Source: an uncultured bacterium (GTDB lineage: Bacteria; Verrucomicrobiota; Kiritimatiellia; CAIKKV01; CAIJXV01). Taken from it: a stretch of 64,000 nucleotides of DNA. The DNA is taken from positions 47,293-111,292 of the forward strand of contig CAIJXV010000020.1 in the NCBI GenBank assembly GCA_903824675.1, read 5' to 3'. The notes beneath the pieces are model-generated. The model was not told where the DNA came from. It saw nothing but the letters and a program-made list of their open reading frames with translations, and made no database searches. The position numbers and the translations under genes are program-made. Below, piece by piece: positions 43,105 through 52,500 of the stretch; position 1 is the stretch's first letter; every line of letters starts with the position of its first letter.

Positions 43105-44181
43105 ATGGTCGAACGTACACTCATGACCGGCAATGATGCCATCGGCGAAGGCGCCATTCGGGCGGGTTGTGATGCCTATTATGGCTATCCCATCACCCCC
43201 CAGAATGAATTAACCGCCTACATGGCCACTCATATGCCCCGCCTGAACCGGGTGTTCATCCAGGCCGAAAGCGAAATCGCCGCCATCAATATGGTCTTTG
43301 GCTCGGTCGTCGCCGGGAAACGCGCCATGACCAGTTCCTCCTCTCCGGGCATCAGTCTCAAGCAGGAGGGGATCTCAAACCTGGCCGCCGCCGAATTGCC
43401 CGCCGTCATCGTCAACGTCATGCGCGGCGGTCCTGGAATCGGCAATATCGCCCCCTCTCAAGGCGATTATTTCCAGGCCGTCAAAGGCGGCGGGCATGGC
43501 GATTACCGCCTCCCTGTCCTCGCGCCCAGTTCGGTGCAGGAATCCCACGACCTGACCATCGAAGCCTTTGCCCTGGCCGACCGCTACCGGACACCGGTCA
43601 TGATCCTGACCGACGGACGGATCGGACAGATGATGGAACCCCTTCGTCTGCACTCACGCCCCATCCCTCCCCCCCCGCCCAAACCTTGGGCGCTGACCGG
43701 GGCCAAGGGGCGTAAATCCATTTTCATCCGGTCCTTGATGCTCAACGACGGCGATCTGGAAAAACACAACATCCATCTTCAGGCTAAATTCAAAAAAATA
43801 GCTGCGGCCGAAGTCCGTTTTCAGGAAACCGCGATTGAGGATTGCGACCTCCTGCTGGTCGCCTATGGAACCAGCGCCCGGGTTGCCAAAAGCGCCTTGG
43901 AAGAGGCCCGCCGCAACGGATTGCGGGTCGGCCTGTTGCGACCGATCACGCTCTGGCCCTTCCCTTCCCAACGAATTGCCATGCGCAGTAGCCGCTGCCG
44001 CGCCGTGTTGTGTGTTGAAATGAGCGCCGGACAGATGGTCGACGATGTCCGGCTGGCCGTCAACGGTCGAACGCCGGTCCTGTTCGAAGGCCGCATGGGC
44101 GGCGCGGTTCCGGAAGCCCGCGATGTTTTCCGGGCCATTCAAAAGGCCTTAGCCCCGTCGAGGAAGAAACGCACCCCATGA
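43105..44181 (+). CDS. vorB: 2-oxoacid:ferredoxin oxidoreductase alpha subunit (VorB-like)
   Basis: A 358-residue subunit carrying the pyrimidine-binding side of the thiamine diphosphate site. The family signature MTGNDAIGEGAIRAGCDAYYGYPITPQNEL is at the N-terminus and AESEIAAINMVFGSVVAGKRAMTSSSSPG follows. The wording is that of VorB, the branched-chain 2-oxoacid (3-methyl-2-oxobutanoate) type, but 2-oxoglutarate or other 2-oxoacids cannot be excluded. It overlaps the beta subunit gene by four bases. The complex oxidises a 2-oxoacid to an acyl-CoA with reduced ferredoxin, typical of anaerobes. Confidence 0.92.
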   Translation: MVERTLMTGNDAIGEGAIRAGCDAYYGYPITPQNELTAYMATHMPRLNRVFIQAESEIAAINMVFGSVVAGKRAMTSSSSPGISLKQEGISNLAAAELPAVIVNVMRGGPGIGNIAPSQGDYFQAVKGGGHGDYRLPVLAPSSVQESHDLTIEAFALADRYRTPVMILTDGRIGQMMEPLRLHSRPIPPPPPKPWALTGAKGRKSIFIRSLMLNDGDLEKHNIHLQAKFKKIAAAEVRFQETAIEDCDLLLVAYGTSARVAKSALEEARRNGLRVGLLRPITLWPFPSQRIAMRSSRCRAVLCVEMSAGQMVDDVRLAVNGRTPVLFEGRMGGAVPEARDVFRAIQKALAPSRKKRTP

Positions 44182-44951
44182 GCGAATCCAGCGAATCCTC
44201 CAACCGCAAATGGCTCTACCGCAAGCCCCGGGCCCTGTCCGATACCCCCATGCATTACTGCCCGGGGTGCGGACATGCCATCGTCCATAAATTGCTCGCC
44301 GAAGTCATCGACCAGCTCGACATTCAGGAAGAAACGGTCGGGGTCGCCCCGGTCGGCTGTGCCGTCCTCGCCTATTTTTACATCCGGTGCGATATCAGTG
44401 AAGCGGCCCATGGTCGTGCCGGCGCCGTCGCCACCGGCATCAAACGCGTTCTGCCCGGGCGGATCGTTTTCGCCTACCAGGGGGACGGCGACCTCGCCGC
44501 TATCGGCATGGGCGAGACCATTCATGCCGCCAATCGCGGCGAAAACATCACCGTCATCTTCGTCAATAATGCCGTTTACGGCATGACCGGCGGACAAATG
44601 GCCCCCACCACCTTGTCAGGCCAAAAAACCGTCACCTGCCCCCAGGGCCGCGACCCTGAAACCATGGGGCCGCCCATCCGGATGTGCGAACTGATCAATA
44701 CCCTCGATCGACCCTATTATATCGCCCGGGTCGCTCTCGATGGCCCCGCCGGTGTCCGCCGGGCCCGCAAAGCCCTCACCACGGCATTCAAGGCCCAAAT
44801 TGAGGGTCGGGGCTACAGCTTTGTCGAAATTCTTTCGCCCTGCCCCATCTATCAGCGGTGTAAACCCGTTGAAGCCCTCAAATTCGTACGGGAACGCATG
44901 GCGGCGGAGTTCCCCGTGCGCGTCTTCCGGGCCGACGGAAAATCAACATGA
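44178..44951 (+). CDS. 2-oxoacid:ferredoxin oxidoreductase beta subunit
   Basis: A 257-residue subunit that binds the thiamine diphosphate phosphates through Mg. Visible features are HYCPGCGHAIVHKLLAEV, the cysteine motif of this subunit, and GDGDLAAIGMGETIHAANRGENITVIFVNNAVYGMTGGQ, the Mg/TPP motif (GDG...NN). It overlaps both neighbours by four bases, indicating strict coupling of the three catalytic subunits. With the ferredoxin and gamma subunit this makes a complete four-subunit enzyme. Confidence 0.93.
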   Translation: MSESSESSNRKWLYRKPRALSDTPMHYCPGCGHAIVHKLLAEVIDQLDIQEETVGVAPVGCAVLAYFYIRCDISEAAHGRAGAVATGIKRVLPGRIVFAYQGDGDLAAIGMGETIHAANRGENITVIFVNNAVYGMTGGQMAPTTLSGQKTVTCPQGRDPETMGPPIRMCELINTLDRPYYIARVALDGPAGVRRARKALTTAFKAQIEGRGYSFVEILSPCPIYQRCKPVEALKFVRERMAAEFPVRVFRADGKST

Positions 44952-45535
44952 AATCGCGTGCCACCAAATCCGTTTCCGGTCGGTCGCCGTCGCGACCCAA
45001 GGAGTTTTTTGAACGAATCCTCATCGCCGGAGCCGGGGGTCAGGGGATCATCGTTCTGGGCAAGCTGATCGCCGTATCCGCCCTCAAAACCGTCCCCCAT
45101 ATCACCTGTTTTCCCAATTATGGCGCGGAAGTCCGGGGCGGTGCCTCCAACAGCCAGGTTATTCTTTCGTCTCGTGAAATCGGCGCCCCGATCGCGGACC
45201 GATTCGAATCCCTGATCCTGATGGACCAGGAAAGCGCGGATAACTATCTGGGAAGTCTGGCGGCGGGCGGATTGACCCTCGTCAACAAATCCCGATGCCG
45301 CGTCAAATCCTCCGATTCGATCCTCGCCCTCGATGCTTCGGCTGAAGCCGAAAAAATGGGCGACGCGCGGGTGGCTAATTTGATCATGTTGGGCGCCTGG
45401 ATCGCCCGCAAGCCGGTTTTGGAAGTGGATCAGGTTGAAGACGGCATCCGCCGGATGTTTGGCGGGAAGGCTCTCACCTTGGTGGAACTGAATCTCCGGG
45501 CACTCCGCCGGGGTCTCGAACTCGGAGAATGTTGA
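44948..45535 (+). CDS. 2-oxoacid:ferredoxin oxidoreductase gamma subunit
   Basis: A 195-residue subunit with the family start ILIAGAGGQGIIVLGKLIA and the conserved NYGAEVRGGASNSQVILS. It completes the VOR/KOR complex. The first 20 or so residues are a basic, probably flexible extension; the ATG at 44948 overlaps the beta gene by four bases and is preferred over internal starts. The epimerase gene follows after 11 bases. Confidence 0.93.
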   Translation: MKSRATKSVSGRSPSRPKEFFERILIAGAGGQGIIVLGKLIAVSALKTVPHITCFPNYGAEVRGGASNSQVILSSREIGAPIADRFESLILMDQESADNYLGSLAAGGLTLVNKSRCRVKSSDSILALDASAEAEKMGDARVANLIMLGAWIARKPVLEVDQVEDGIRRMFGGKALTLVELNLRALRRGLELGEC

Positions 45536-45546
45536 AGAAAGGTCCT

Positions 45547-47094
45547 ATGAACATCGAACGCGCCATTCAAACTTTGATTAAGAACAACCTGCTCCACGCC
45601 TCGGATGAAATCCTCAACGCCGGTCGCAATGGGTCCCTGATCGAGGGATCTGTTTACGCCGATTCCCTCTTCCGTTGTGGACCCGGCCTGATCGGCCTCG
45701 CCCGTACCGAGCAGGGCAAGAAACTGATCGTGCTTTCGGCTGAAGCGCAGGCTCTCCGGGATTTCACGGGCGTCTCCTCGACGGTCGGATCGGTCCACTG
45801 CCGCATCTGCCCGCTCACCCCCGAAAATGCCGCCGCCTTGCGCGCCGCCCTCCCGTGGACCGCCCCCGTATCCCTCGCCGACCGGCCCACCACCTTCGGG
45901 TGTGGTGACCGTCTGGGTCGCGCCACCCCCGGCCATCTTCGCGCCGCCCGCCAGTTCAAAGTGGCCCCCGTCCTCGCCCAGCAATCCATCCGGGAATTGA
46001 CCCTGATGCACCGCACCTTCCGCGGCGTCGTCGACGATGTCACCTTCCAGGTGCTCCAAGCCGGATACACGTCGGGCTACGGAGCGGATGCCGACCATCT
46101 CAAAACCCTCGACCATATCCGCACCGCCATCGAAGTCGGCATGACCATGATTACGCTCGATCTGTCCGAAGTCATGCGGCCGGATGTGGCCCGGATGGAT
46201 CCCCGCCAGGTCGCCGAGGAATTCGCCAAACTGCCTGCGGATATTCAGGACATCACCACCCGCGATTATGCCGGTAAAAGTCTCGACCTGCAAAGTGCCG
46301 CCGGCAAAACGGCCATCGCTTTTTCAGCCGAAGAGGCGCGCCTCTGCGCCGTCATGTACACCCCGGCGCTCGATTTTGCCCGGGAGGTCTACACCCTCCT
46401 GAAAACCAAGCGGGGCGAAGGCCGGTTCGACCTCGAAATGAGCATCGATGAAACCACCACTCCCACCCTTCCCGCGCATCACCTGTTCATTATCCGCGAA
46501 CTGATTCGGCGCGGGGTCAAGGTCGTGAGTCTCGCGCCCCGGTTCATCGGCGAATTTCAAAAAGGGATCGATTACGTCGGCGATCTCGCCGAATTCACCC
46601 GCCAGTTCACCGTTCACACCATCATCGCGCAAACCCACGGAAATTATAAAATCTCCGTCCATTCGGGTTCCGATAAATTCTCCATCTTCCCCATCGTCGG
46701 GCGGATCACCGGGGGGCGCTTTCACGAAAAGACCGCCGGCACCAGTTGGCTCGAGGCGGTCCGGCTCGTTGCCGCCCAGGCCCCCCGGCTGTACCGCAAA
46801 ATGCACAAGATGGCCCTCGAACGCCTGCCCGACGCCCTGAAGCTCTACCACATCACTCCCGATCTCGCCCAGATCCCCGATCCTAACTTGATGAAGGATT
46901 CAGAACTGGCAGGGCTCATGAATCAGGATGCGGCGCGGCAGGTGTTGCATGTCACCTATGGATTCCTCCTCGACGACCCCGCTATCCGTGAGGAATTCTT
47001 CCAAGTCCTCGACCAGTTTGAAGAGGAACACTACCGGATGATCGAGCGGCATTTTGTCCGGCACATGGAAGGCCTCGGGATCCCCCGCCGCTAA
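45547..47094 (+). CDS. uxaE: Tagaturonate epimerase-like protein (UxaE family)
   Basis: A 515-residue metal-dependent TIM-barrel enzyme. The late segment THGNYKISVHSGSDKFSIFP and FHEKTAGTSWLEAV are, as I recall, typical of the UxaE family that interconverts D-tagaturonate and D-fructuronate in uronate breakdown. Metal ligands are probably the Asp, Glu and His residues around LDLSEVMRP, EMSIDETTTPT and HGNYKISVHSG. AAAGG precedes ATG 45547; an upstream in-frame TTG overlaps the gamma gene. It links galacturonate to fructuronate metabolism, in keeping with the lyase and oxidoreductase upstream. Confidence 0.82.
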   Translation: MNIERAIQTLIKNNLLHASDEILNAGRNGSLIEGSVYADSLFRCGPGLIGLARTEQGKKLIVLSAEAQALRDFTGVSSTVGSVHCRICPLTPENAAALRAALPWTAPVSLADRPTTFGCGDRLGRATPGHLRAARQFKVAPVLAQQSIRELTLMHRTFRGVVDDVTFQVLQAGYTSGYGADADHLKTLDHIRTAIEVGMTMITLDLSEVMRPDVARMDPRQVAEEFAKLPADIQDITTRDYAGKSLDLQSAAGKTAIAFSAEEARLCAVMYTPALDFAREVYTLLKTKRGEGRFDLEMSIDETTTPTLPAHHLFIIRELIRRGVKVVSLAPRFIGEFQKGIDYVGDLAEFTRQFTVHTIIAQTHGNYKISVHSGSDKFSIFPIVGRITGGRFHEKTAGTSWLEAVRLVAAQAPRLYRKMHKMALERLPDALKLYHITPDLAQIPDPNLMKDSELAGLMNQDAARQVLHVTYGFLLDDPAIREEFFQVLDQFEEEHYRMIERHFVRHMEGLGIPRR

Positions 47095-47137
47095 GAAGCT
47101 GTGAAATAATTAATGGACGACACAGCCCTTCGACGAG

Positions 47138-47208
47138 CAGTGCAGGAGGGCGTTGCGCTGTCAACGCCGCTTTGGGAGCCGGCGGCAACGGCGTGCCGCC
47201 CTCCACTG
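47138..47208. repeat. Imperfect inverted repeat with GGAGGGCG core
   Basis: CAGTGCAGGAGGGCG near 47138 is matched by CGCCCTCCACTG at 47197-47208. It shares the GGAGGGCG core with the perfect repeat at 5085-5154. Confidence 0.65.
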
Positions 47209-47338
47209 GTGAAAAACAGGCCTATTTATCAGGTTTTTTGAGGGTCGGTCGGCGGCGCCCCTGAGCGAAGTCGAAGGGTCCCGACCGTCAGGATTTAATT
47301 CTTTCACACCTGCAAAGGGTCGGTTGCACGTATCAGCA

Positions 47339-47442
47339 GCGGTAGGGCGACGTCTCCGACGGAGCCGTCTCCTTCCCGCTCATACTCTCCGGCTCGCTCT
47401 ACCCCTCGACCGGGCTCGGGACAGGAGATCGCACCCTACCGC
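47339..47442. repeat. MITE-like element with GCGGTAGGG termini
   Basis: The left end GCGGTAGGGCGA (47339-47350) is mirrored by TCGCACCCTACCGC (47429-47442). The inside holds a GACGTCTCCGACGGAGCCGTC-like hairpin. About 104 bases, ending right before the epimerase gene stop. Confidence 0.6.
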
Positions 47443-47446
47443 AAGG

Positions 47447-48439
47447 TCACCCACCGGCAATAGCCGCCACCTTTTCCTGGGCGGCAATCAAGCGGTCTTC
47501 CCAATCGCCATCCTTTGATTCGGGAATGCGATTTTCCCGCTGCATCGCCTCATAAACCCGGGCAATCCCCTCGGCCAACGACAGGCGCGGCCGGAATTCC
47601 GGCACATCCCGCATCAATCGCGCCGGACTGTAGTAACAGTTGTACGAAAAGATATCCCGGCAAATCTCAACCTGGGGGACCTTGGCTGCCAATAGCGTCT
47701 GCAGGGGAACTCCGATCATCTCCACCTCCCGCCCGATAACCGTCATCGCCGTCCGGTGATAATCGGCCCAGGTTCCGAACTCAGGCTTCATCATATTGTA
47801 CGTCTGCCCCACACACCGGTCGCGGCCCAGGGCAAAAACAAAAGCCGGGGCCGCATCCTCCACGTAAATCCATTGGTGCAGGGCCCGCCCGTCGCCGCAG
47901 ATCGCAATCGGCTTCCCGCGCCGAACCCGGTCCACCCAACTCCCGTCCCAGGCGATTTGGCGCAACAACGTCCAACTCGAGCCAAAGGTGGTCGAGGGCT
48001 TGATCACGGTTACTGGAAAATCCTCACGATAATGAGCCTCCAGCAAAACCCGGTCGGCGGCCACCTTGTTACGCCCGTAATCGCTGATGGGACGCAGAGG
48101 ATGATCCTCGCTGACCGGCATCCAGTCATAGTCCACGCCATAGGTGCAAACGGTGGAACAGTGGACCAGGTGCTTCACTCCCCGAAACGCCCGGACCGCA
48201 CTGCGCGCATCCTCGGCGTTGAAGCAAATCATGTCGATCGCGGCATCGAAATGGCCCGCCTGAATCGCCGCCTCAAAAACCGGACGATCCTGCCGGTCGC
48301 CCACTAACGACTTGACCCCAGGCGGCAATCCAGGCGTTTTGCCCCGGTTGAAAACCGTTACCTCATGCCCCACCTCGACCAACAGCCGCACGATGCTCGT
48401 GCTGATATTCCCCGTCCCGCCAACGACAACGACTTTCAT
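47447..48439 (-). CDS. NAD-dependent epimerase/dehydratase (extended SDR)
   Basis: A 330-residue cytoplasmic short-chain dehydrogenase of the extended type. The NAD motif VVGGTGNISTSIV is at residues 4-17, the catalytic triad is seen as HCSTVCTYG and YGRNK (Ser, Tyr, Lys). The rest includes IKPSTTFGSSW and WIYVEDAAPAFVFAL, typical of sugar-nucleotide epimerases. The substrate is open; uronate or nucleotide-sugar epimerisation fits the neighbours. GGGAG precedes the ATG at 48439. Confidence 0.87.
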   Translation of the reverse strand: MKVVVVGGTGNISTSIVRLLVEVGHEVTVFNRGKTPGLPPGVKSLVGDRQDRPVFEAAIQAGHFDAAIDMICFNAEDARSAVRAFRGVKHLVHCSTVCTYGVDYDWMPVSEDHPLRPISDYGRNKVAADRVLLEAHYREDFPVTVIKPSTTFGSSWTLLRQIAWDGSWVDRVRRGKPIAICGDGRALHQWIYVEDAAPAFVFALGRDRCVGQTYNMMKPEFGTWADYHRTAMTVIGREVEMIGVPLQTLLAAKVPQVEICRDIFSYNCYYSPARLMRDVPEFRPRLSLAEGIARVYEAMQRENRIPESKDGDWEDRLIAAQEKVAAIAGG

Positions 48440-48500
48440 GTATCTTTCTCCCTGGATCGGTCAAGGCCGGTCGATCTTTGTCACCTCTCGATACCTCAAT

Positions 48501-49154
48501 TCAGTGTATCGAATCATTTTCAGGGAGCAACTGCTTTTCCAACTCATTTCGAACTGGATCAGGGTAGGTTGTAAAGTCAAATGCCGCAGGTCGTGTTTTT
48601 TGTTCATGGTTATTCCCGCAGAACACATACTGGTTGAGTCCGCCAGATAGCCCGATAGGGTCATTGATCAACCACCGCCCCATCACCGGGTCATACCAGC
48701 GTGCCCTGAAATAATACAAGCCTGTCCGATATGAATATTCCCTTCCCTGCCACAGGAACCGGTTCCCATAAGCCGATTCCGAAAGGTGGTTCCCGTTGCC
48801 ATCATAAATCCCAACCACCTTGCCCCAAGCGTCGAACCGGTAACTTTCGATGATATTTCCAACCTCATCAGCCAACGCATGGACGCTCCCCAGTTGGTCG
48901 GTCAGGTAATAGTAGATCTTGGCAGTCCCGCTCGTGTAGACCGTCATCGTCAATAAATGGTCAATCCCAGCCCCGTGCCCGTAGACCCGCAAAACTCCGC
49001 CCGTTGCATCAGTGTCGGCTAGAATATTTAACCCATCGTAAACATGGAAATTGGTTACGCCGCCTGAAACCGTAATGACCCTTCTCCCCAAGGCATCGTA
49101 GCCGTTCGATAAGGGGCAGGGAAAATCTCTTAGGGGGGATTTGGTGTAGACCAT
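48501..49154 (-). pseudogene. Orphan Rhs core and decayed tip
   Basis: A 217-residue frame with no signal peptide and no own ribosome site. From NGYDALGRRVITVSGG to GLNQYVFCGNN it repeats the end of the Rhs core of the neighbouring protein, about 91% identical at protein level by eye. After CGNN the usual PVNYIDPLG is missing and a short tail (TTYPDPVRNELEKQLL) ends the frame. The frame start overlaps the end of the lipoprotein gene. This is the layout of a displaced Rhs tip left behind when a new toxin tip was inserted; it is probably not translated on its own. Confidence 0.75.
48610..49103. repeat. 494-bp direct repeat of Rhs core, copy A
   Basis: Same length and gap-free alignment with 50057-50550. 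Differences are scattered, mostly at silent positions, roughly 85-90% identical by eye. Confidence 0.85.
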
Positions 49155-49564
49155 GGGAAGGTAATCCCCTGAACATTTGTGCGTATATGGACAAGTTTCT
49201 TGTCGTTATCAAAGACAAGCAAGACATACTCGTCCTTTTTCTCATTGACCAAATTCCGTTGATTCTTCTTCATGTAATAGGTAGCCATGACGCCACGCAC
49301 AGGGTCATCATATTTTTTACCCTGAATGATGGCTTCGTCTAACGGATTGCCAATGATTCTCCGAATGGCTTCATATGAGTCGCCCGCCTTGAGCGTCTTG
49401 ACCGTTTCAATGAAGTTCGTCTTCTGGTCGGCAGTCATTTCGTATGGAAAGTTAATAGCCACTGTATTATTCATCGCACTCGGTTGATTTGTCTGCCCAC
49501 AAGAACAGCCTGCCAACAGGGTCAACACTGCAATATGAAGGCAACGATTCATGAAACGCCTCAT
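49130..49564 (-). CDS. Lipoprotein, candidate immunity protein of the Rhs toxin
   Basis: A 144-residue exported lipoprotein with lipobox LLAGC near residue 20. The mature part has LKAGDSYEAIRRIIGNPLDEA and a later beta-strand pattern VLLVFDNDKKLVHI, resembling the BamE/SmpA fold. Its ATG overlaps the stop of the Rhs gene (ATGA), so it is made with the toxin. Rhs immunity genes sit exactly here; an envelope-anchored immunity protein would imply that the toxin acts in the periplasm. Immunity function is inference from position. Low-GC composition matches the Rhs gene. Confidence 0.72.
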   Translation of the reverse strand: MRRFMNRCLHIAVLTLLAGCSCGQTNQPSAMNNTVAINFPYEMTADQKTNFIETVKTLKAGDSYEAIRRIIGNPLDEAIIQGKKYDDPVRGVMATYYMKKNQRNLVNEKKDEYVLLVFDNDKKLVHIRTNVQGITFPWSTPNPP

Positions 49565-52500
49565 TTCGTCTGTAAGTCGGATAGATGTCGATTGACGGCA
49601 TTAGCAAAGCTCTCAACATCGGAAGGAGTCCAAACGATGTTATGAGCCTTGAACATGTCTCGCCACCGAACATCTGCACCCCCTGCTTTCAAGGCTTCTG
49701 CCGCAGTTGTTGAACAGTTCTGCGAAAGCGTCTTCCACTTATTACCACCCTGAAAATCGTTCCACCATTTTTCAATAGCAGCTTCATCCAGCCCCGTTAT
49801 TTTGATTTCTTTGTCGGGGCATTTTTCTTCGTATTCTTTGTCCTTCGCAAAAGTCTGATTAGCATAAGCCGGAACTTCGTAAACGCTACCAGAATAACTA
49901 CTTCTCTGTCTACCTGTGGATTGTGGCCACCAACTGATATAAGTTCCGTTGTCTAGCGTGATTGAAGCATGTCCCCAAGCCCCACCACCACTGCCACCTT
50001 CATAGTTCCAAATATGGACGGTCAATAGTCCGAGGGGATCAATGTAGTTCACCGGATTATTCCCGCAGAACACATACTGGTTCAAGCCCCCGGATATGCC
50101 GATGGGGTCATTGCTCAACCACCGCCCCATCACCGGGTCATACCAGCGTGCCCTGAAATAATACAAGCCCGTCCGATATGAATATTCTCGGCCCTGCCAC
50201 AAGAACCGGTTCCCATACGCGGATTCGGCCAGATGATTCCCATTTGCATCGTAAATCCCTGTCGCCTTGCCCCAAACGTCGAACCGATAACTTTCAACTA
50301 CGTTCCCAACCTCATCAGCCAACGTATTTACGCTCCCCAACTGGTCGGTCAGGTAATAGTAGGTCTTGGCTGTTCCGCTGGTGTAAACCGTCATCGTCAG
50401 CAAGTGGTCAATCCCAGCCCCATGCCCGTAAACCCGCAAGACCCCGCCTGTCGCATCCGTGTCGGCTAGAACATGTAACCCATCATAAACATGGTAATTG
50501 GTCACTCCCCCGGAAACAGTAATGACCCTTCTCCCCAAGGCATCGTAGCCATATTGTTCGGAACTGGCTCCATTGGTCAGAACTTCCTTGATGCGATATT
50601 GCCCGTCCCACTTGATGCCCCGGTTGTTGGAATACTGGACGCCCGAATATTTGATATTAGTCACGCAGCCCGCCGAATCAATGGAATACAGGCTGTTGGT
50701 CACGATGGACAGGAAGACCGTTCCCGTCGCATAGCCCATGTTCCCCGCCACGTCCCGGATCGCACAAACAACCTTTTGCGTTCCAAGACTGACCGGCAAC
50801 ATATAGACGCTGAAATTGGTTCCATCCACGTCGGGGGTCACCGCCACGTCATTGGAAACATAGAGGCTTCCGTAGCGGTTGTTGGTTCCAATGGTCTCGG
50901 AACTGACCCCGTAAACGTCAATGCTCCCCACCAAGTCCGTCGTCGTGACCTTCCACGAGGTCAGCCAGTCCCCCGAGCCTTGGGAATAATCAACCGAGAC
51001 TCCGCTTGAATTCTTGTTCGTCCTGTTCCCCGCTAAATCATAAGCGAATCGCTCATCCGACAGCAATTCCCCGGCGGCGTTCCATTGCTTCGCTGTCGCC
51101 AGTTGATCCAGCCCGTCGTATTGGTATTGGCTGACTTCCCCGTTTTCCTTTTCCACGTCGGTTACGAACCCCAAGTCGTTCCGGGTATAAGCCCATGACC
51201 GGATCACATCCCCGCTCGCATTCCGCCAAGAAATCCCGGACACTTGATCCATCGAATTATAGGAATATTCCGCCGACAGCCCAGCCGCATTGGAAATACC
51301 CGCCAATAATCCGTTCAATCCGTTATATGAGAGGAAGACTTCACCGGTTGGCACCTTGACATATTTCAGTTGCTCGCCGGCCGAGTAACCCCTCGTGATC
51401 CCTATCCCGTTCCAGACGGTCGAAGTCGCCTGTCCCAGCCCATCCACAGCATAGGACACCAGCCCCTTGAGAACCGCATTGCTGACCGAAAGCACCTGAT
51501 GGGCGTCGTTGTAAGTTATTGCAAGGGTTCCTGTCGGGTTCGAGGCGGTCTTTAGGAGGCCATTCTTAAAATAGCCAAAAGTCACGTTCTCGTCGGGATA
51601 CTTGACGGCTCCCACCCATCCATCCCCCGTATAGGTATTGCTGACCGTTGTTCCATCAAACCGCTTGATTGCATCGACCCGGTCTCCCGTGACATAACTG
51701 ATTTCCATCGTCTGGGAATTAACATTGCTGACACGCACAGGACGGCTCTGGTTGTCCAACTGGTAACTTTCGACCACCCGGTTCAAGGGATCGGTGATCT
51801 TGAGGGCGTTGAACTGCTTATCGTAATCCATCCGGGTTGTAACGGCCTGGCTTCCCAAATAGCGGGTCACAGAGGCAAGCTTTTTGGTCGAGAGGTAGGA
51901 ATACTGGGTCTTTCTGCCAACCCGATCCACCCAACTCGTGACCTGTCCGATGGAGTCCCGATAATAATAGTCGCTGAACACATCGGGCCAGGTCACGGAA
52001 TTCACGAAGCCCCTCGAATCGGTGTTGAACTTGGTCGTTCGGGGCACCATCAGTCCGTTGGTGTCATAGGAATCAGACGGCAACCGAATCTCGTCCAAGT
52101 AACCCAAACTAGTCCAGGTCATTTCGATGGTCGGGTTTTCAGGGAAGACGATGGATGTCGCATTGCCGGAATTATCGTAAAACATCTGGAGGGCATGATT
52201 ATTGGCGTTGTTGACAGAACTCAACAGCCCATTGGTCGTGTAAACAAAAACCGTGGCGTTGCTGACCCCGCTTGAAACCTGGACGGATTCCCGCGCCACC
52301 AAGCCGTTCGTATAGACCCAGGAGACCTCATGTCCTTCGGGGTCGGTCAGGTTACGGGGGAGTTCATTGTTGGTATCCCAAGCAATATTCCAGAAGTTTG
52401 CGGGTGCGGTTCCCAATCCCAGCCCAAAATTCGTCAAGCGATTCTGCCCGTCATAATTCATCGTCGTAACGGAGAATTGCTTGACCCCTGAACCGGAATA

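Larger units (their letters stand above)
47095..47446. other. Intergenic region with REP-like elements
   Basis: About 350 bases between two convergent genes. No gene is seen. Two inverted-repeat elements (47138-47208 and 47339-47442) fill most of it. Confidence 0.6.

Noticed and set aside
48461..48664. 67-residue alternative frame overlapping the orphan Rhs tip
   Set aside because: No signal peptide or family resemblance; it overlaps the remnant and has no ribosome site.
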